Shown here: one piece after another, positions 61,767 through 64,000 of the stretch
Numbering within the stretch: the stretch's first letter is position 1
Layout: every line of letters begins with the position of its first letter
Assembly: GCA_009823395.1 (NCBI GenBank)
Contig: CM020502.1
Span: 28,566,944-28,630,943, forward strand
DNA: 64,000 nucleotides
Reading direction: 5' to 3'
Origin: Thamnaconus septentrionalis
Lineage: Eukaryota; Chordata; Actinopteri; Tetraodontiformes; Monacanthidae
Made by a program: the position numbers and the translations under genes
The notes under the pieces: model-generated
Told to the model about the DNA's origin: nothing
The model's database searches: none
What the model saw: the letters and a program-made list of their open reading frames with translations, nothing else

Positions 61767-64000
61767 CGTGCGCGTGCGTGTGCGTGTGTCTTCATGCTGT
61801 TTCCTGTTGCTTCAGACTTGAAGCTCAACCAGTCAGAGATGGTCACCAACCAGCCCGAGATGATCTCTTCCTCCTCCATCTCTTCCCCTCAGCAGATCTT
61901 CTCCTCCTCTGACCGCCCGGCTACTGGTGAGGCTGAAACCGGTTCAAACCATCTCCGCTGTGACTCTCACCAGCGTTTTCTGTCTTCCAGAATGGACGAC
62001 CAATCAGATCCTGCCGCTGCTGAACGTCTCCTCTGGAGAAATGTCGTCCAACCTGTCTGGATTCAGCCGTGAGTGTCCTCCACCTGGTTGTGTGTCATGT
62101 GCTGCTGTAGTTCCAGTTACTGTGGTCCCACAGATCTGGCGGGCAAGAGGACCTTCATGCAGCAGCAGCAACAGCAGGAGTGGAGGGTCACTGGAGGTCA
62201 AGAGTCCTATCCTAACTCCTGGCCCTGGCAGGTGTCCGTCCAGTTCGCCAACATGCCGGCCTGCGGGGGCGCCATCCTCACCCAGAACTGGGTGCTGTCC
62301 GCCACCCACTGCTTTCTCGGGTCAGACGTCACCTGCTTCTGCGCTCTGCCGAGTAACCTCGGCTCATGCATGTATCATTCGAACCAGAGTGGTAATATAG
62401 CGATGTGGAAATTCTTTTCCAGTGGCCACTCGAGGTACTGCAGCCAAAACCTCATCTGGCCCAAAATGCATTTTTTTTCGAGTCCACAATACAAAAATAA
62501 AGACCAGTAAAACAGGATGACCTTTGACCTGAAACAAGGTTCATAATAAATCTTTGTATTGAAGATTTCTAAGTCTTTTTATAAAGGCCAGAAAATCCCC
62601 AGAAAATAGTTTTGTAATAGCTTTTTACATGCTGCATTGTCTCGGCTCATTCTGATTGGCTGATGCGTCCTGATGCATCATGGGAGTTCCATAGTCTTGG
62701 AGTGAAGTGCTACATGCTCCATGTAGCCGCATAATACAGAAGCTAAAAACGTTTTTGGCGTCTGCGCTGTGTGAGCAACTATTGGTCCTGCTGAGGCTCC
62801 ACCTCCTCTGTGTGCAGGTACAACAAAGCCTTCTGGACGGTCCTGGCAGGGAAACATGACCTGACGAATCCCGCGGAGGCCTCGCAACAGGTCCGGTGAC
62901 CCAGGTGACCTCAGCGGGAGCTCCCTACGCCCAGCCGGCTGCTCCTCACCCAGCCTCCTGTTGGTCTCCTCCTCCTGTGCAGATGGTCAAAGTCTCCAGG
63001 ATCATCAACCATGACGGCTTCAACTCTCGGACCAAAGAGAACGATGTGTCGCTGCTTAAGCTCAAAAAGCCGCTGACCTTCAACGACTGGGTGCGGCCCA
63101 TCGATATCTGTGGTGCGGCGCTGCCCACCAACAGGAGTTGCACCATCACTGGCTGGGGCGCCACCCGAGAGAGTGAGTGAGAGTAAAATAGAATAGAATG
63201 CCTTTATTTAGATTTGCATAATAACAGCAGCATATATATAAATTAATATATACGAATTGAACACAAGTAAATACCTAAAATGAAATAAAAAAAATATTTC
63301 GAGTAAGACAGAAAAATTTACATCTATATGGACTTATTTCCAATTCATTTATATTACAGTAGCTGCGTTTTCATGCCCCCTGGAATTGCTCAAAACCTAA
63401 ACATGGCAATAAAAGCTGGTCATGGAAACAGCTAAACCTGGAAAAACATCTTCTCAAAAACATCCTCTCAAACATGGCTAAAAGGTTTTGACACTCTCAT
63501 GAGGTGTTATTTCAGACGTATCGATATAGAGGTATATTGTAAAAGTGGCAGGGAAACACTTTTTTTTGGCATTTACACCCTAACTTCAAGTGAAAATGTT
63601 GGATTATGATTGGACGGAGGTGGAGACGGAGCAGTTTTTGGAAACACAATTATTGAGACAGAGTGAGTGAGTTAGGGGCCGTGGCCTGGGGTTGACCCGG
63701 GCGCTGACCCTACTGCTCCCCCGTGATCCTCCAGACGGCTATCGAGTCCACAAGCTGCATGAGGTCAACGTCACCGTAATGCCCCGCCTTGACTGCAACA
63801 AGCACTACAAAGGCAGGGTGCGGCCCTCCATGTTCTGTGCCGGGAAGGTAACGGGAGGAGCAGACGCCTGCCAGGTACCATCGGGGTGGAGAGAGGAGGG
63901 GTTGGTATCGGTGTCCAGGCGGCGAAAGACTGACCTCCGACCTTATGTGCAGGGGGACTCTGGAGGTCCTCTGTCCTGCCTGATGGACAGCAGATACCAG
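61625..64000 (+). CDS. Secreted trypsin-like serine protease (S1), 3' end missing
   Basis: Exons 61625-61667, 61816-61926, 61991-62068, 62134-62320, 62818-62890, 62983-63172, 63735-63874, 63953-64000 (continuing past the edge) join in phase. Visible: a signal peptide (MLLLCLLFVSAVLAG), a Ser/Gln-rich propeptide of about 80 residues with several N-x-S/T sites (NQS, NVSS, NLSG) but no recognised domain, and a polyglutamine stretch just before the activation site EWR-VTGG. The catalytic domain follows: His in LSATHCF, Asp in KENDVSLLKLKK, Ser in QGDSGGP. The Asp in DACQGDS is the S1-pocket residue, so cleavage after Lys/Arg is expected. It resembles vertebrate trypsin-like proteases of the polyserase/TMPRSS/acrosin group, but I cannot name the orthologue. 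Confidence 0.88.
61674..61752. repeat. (GT)n at the protease exon 1 donor
   Basis: About 39 GT units starting 6 bp after exon 1, followed by a GC/GT mixed tail to about 61790. Confidence 0.96.
62321..62817. other. Protease intron 4
   Basis: About 500 bp between exons 4 and 5; AT-rich in the middle, no recognised repeat or exon. Confidence 0.5.
63183..63225 (-). mobile_element. LINE 3' tail in protease intron 6
   Basis: The minus strand reads CAAATCTAAATAAAGGCATT followed by CTATTCTATT, a short non-LTR tail. Confidence 0.45.
63362..63650. mobile_element. Dispersed GCTGCGTTTTCATGC element (copy 3, one-ended)
   Basis: Shares AACCTAAACATGGCAATAAA, AAAAGGTTTTGACACTCTCA and TTATGATTGGACGGAGGTGG with copy 1 (10698-11173, opposite orientation), including the Myb-like frame region (YDWT). 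The right terminus is not visible. Confidence 0.7.

Noticed and set aside
61661..61912. Cys/Val or His/Thr repeat proteins across 61674-61752
   Set aside because: Pure GT/CA microsatellite translations at the protease exon 1 donor.

Overview
This is vertebrate nuclear DNA, most likely from a teleost fish with a compact genome. Twelve multi-exon genes recognisable as vertebrate orthologues lie in 64 kb, with mostly short GT-AG introns, dense CA/TG microsatellites and minisatellites, CpG-rich divergent promoters, and fish-type repeats (hAT MITEs, a tRNA-derived SINE, Rex1/CR1-like LINE tails). Nothing looks bacterial: there are no operons, CRISPR arrays or insertion sequences. I read all exon boundaries by eye from splice consensus, reading phase and remembered vertebrate protein families. 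No alignment was run.

Layout, left to right. tnpo3 (-, first ten coding exons, continuing off the left edge); calu (-); a small, probably undescribed secreted peptide gene of the CGRP/amylin/adrenomedullin type (-, 7993-9869); atp6v1f (-) head to head with lamtor4 (+); arf5 (-) head to head with gcc1 (+); gcc1 convergent with dennd6b (-), with a 1.2 kb hAT element inserted 5 bp beyond the dennd6b stop; dennd6b head to head with lta4h (+); lta4h convergent with a MICAL3-like gene (-, 30 coding exons); svopl (-); a kiaa1549 orthologue (-); and the first eight exons of a secreted trypsin-like serine protease (+), cut by the right edge.

The neighbourhood TNPO3-CALU-ATP6V1F-ARF5-GCC1-SVOPL-KIAA1549 corresponds to human 7q32-q34. 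DENND6B and MICAL3 (human chromosome 22) and LTA4H (human chromosome 12) are interleaved with it. The genes do not form a pathway. They cover nuclear import, ER calcium handling, V-ATPase and Ragulator at lysosomes, Arf/golgin/DENN trafficking, leukotriene synthesis, actin oxidation, a membrane transporter, a ciliary/photoreceptor-type membrane protein and an extracellular protease.

The most interesting points are the CGRP-like prepropeptide with its own TATA box, the hAT element that must supply or interrupt the dennd6b 3' UTR, a window-wide tendency of tandem repeats to start within a few bases of 5' splice sites (sometimes copying the donor itself), and a dispersed repeat family carrying a Myb-like reading-frame remnant.
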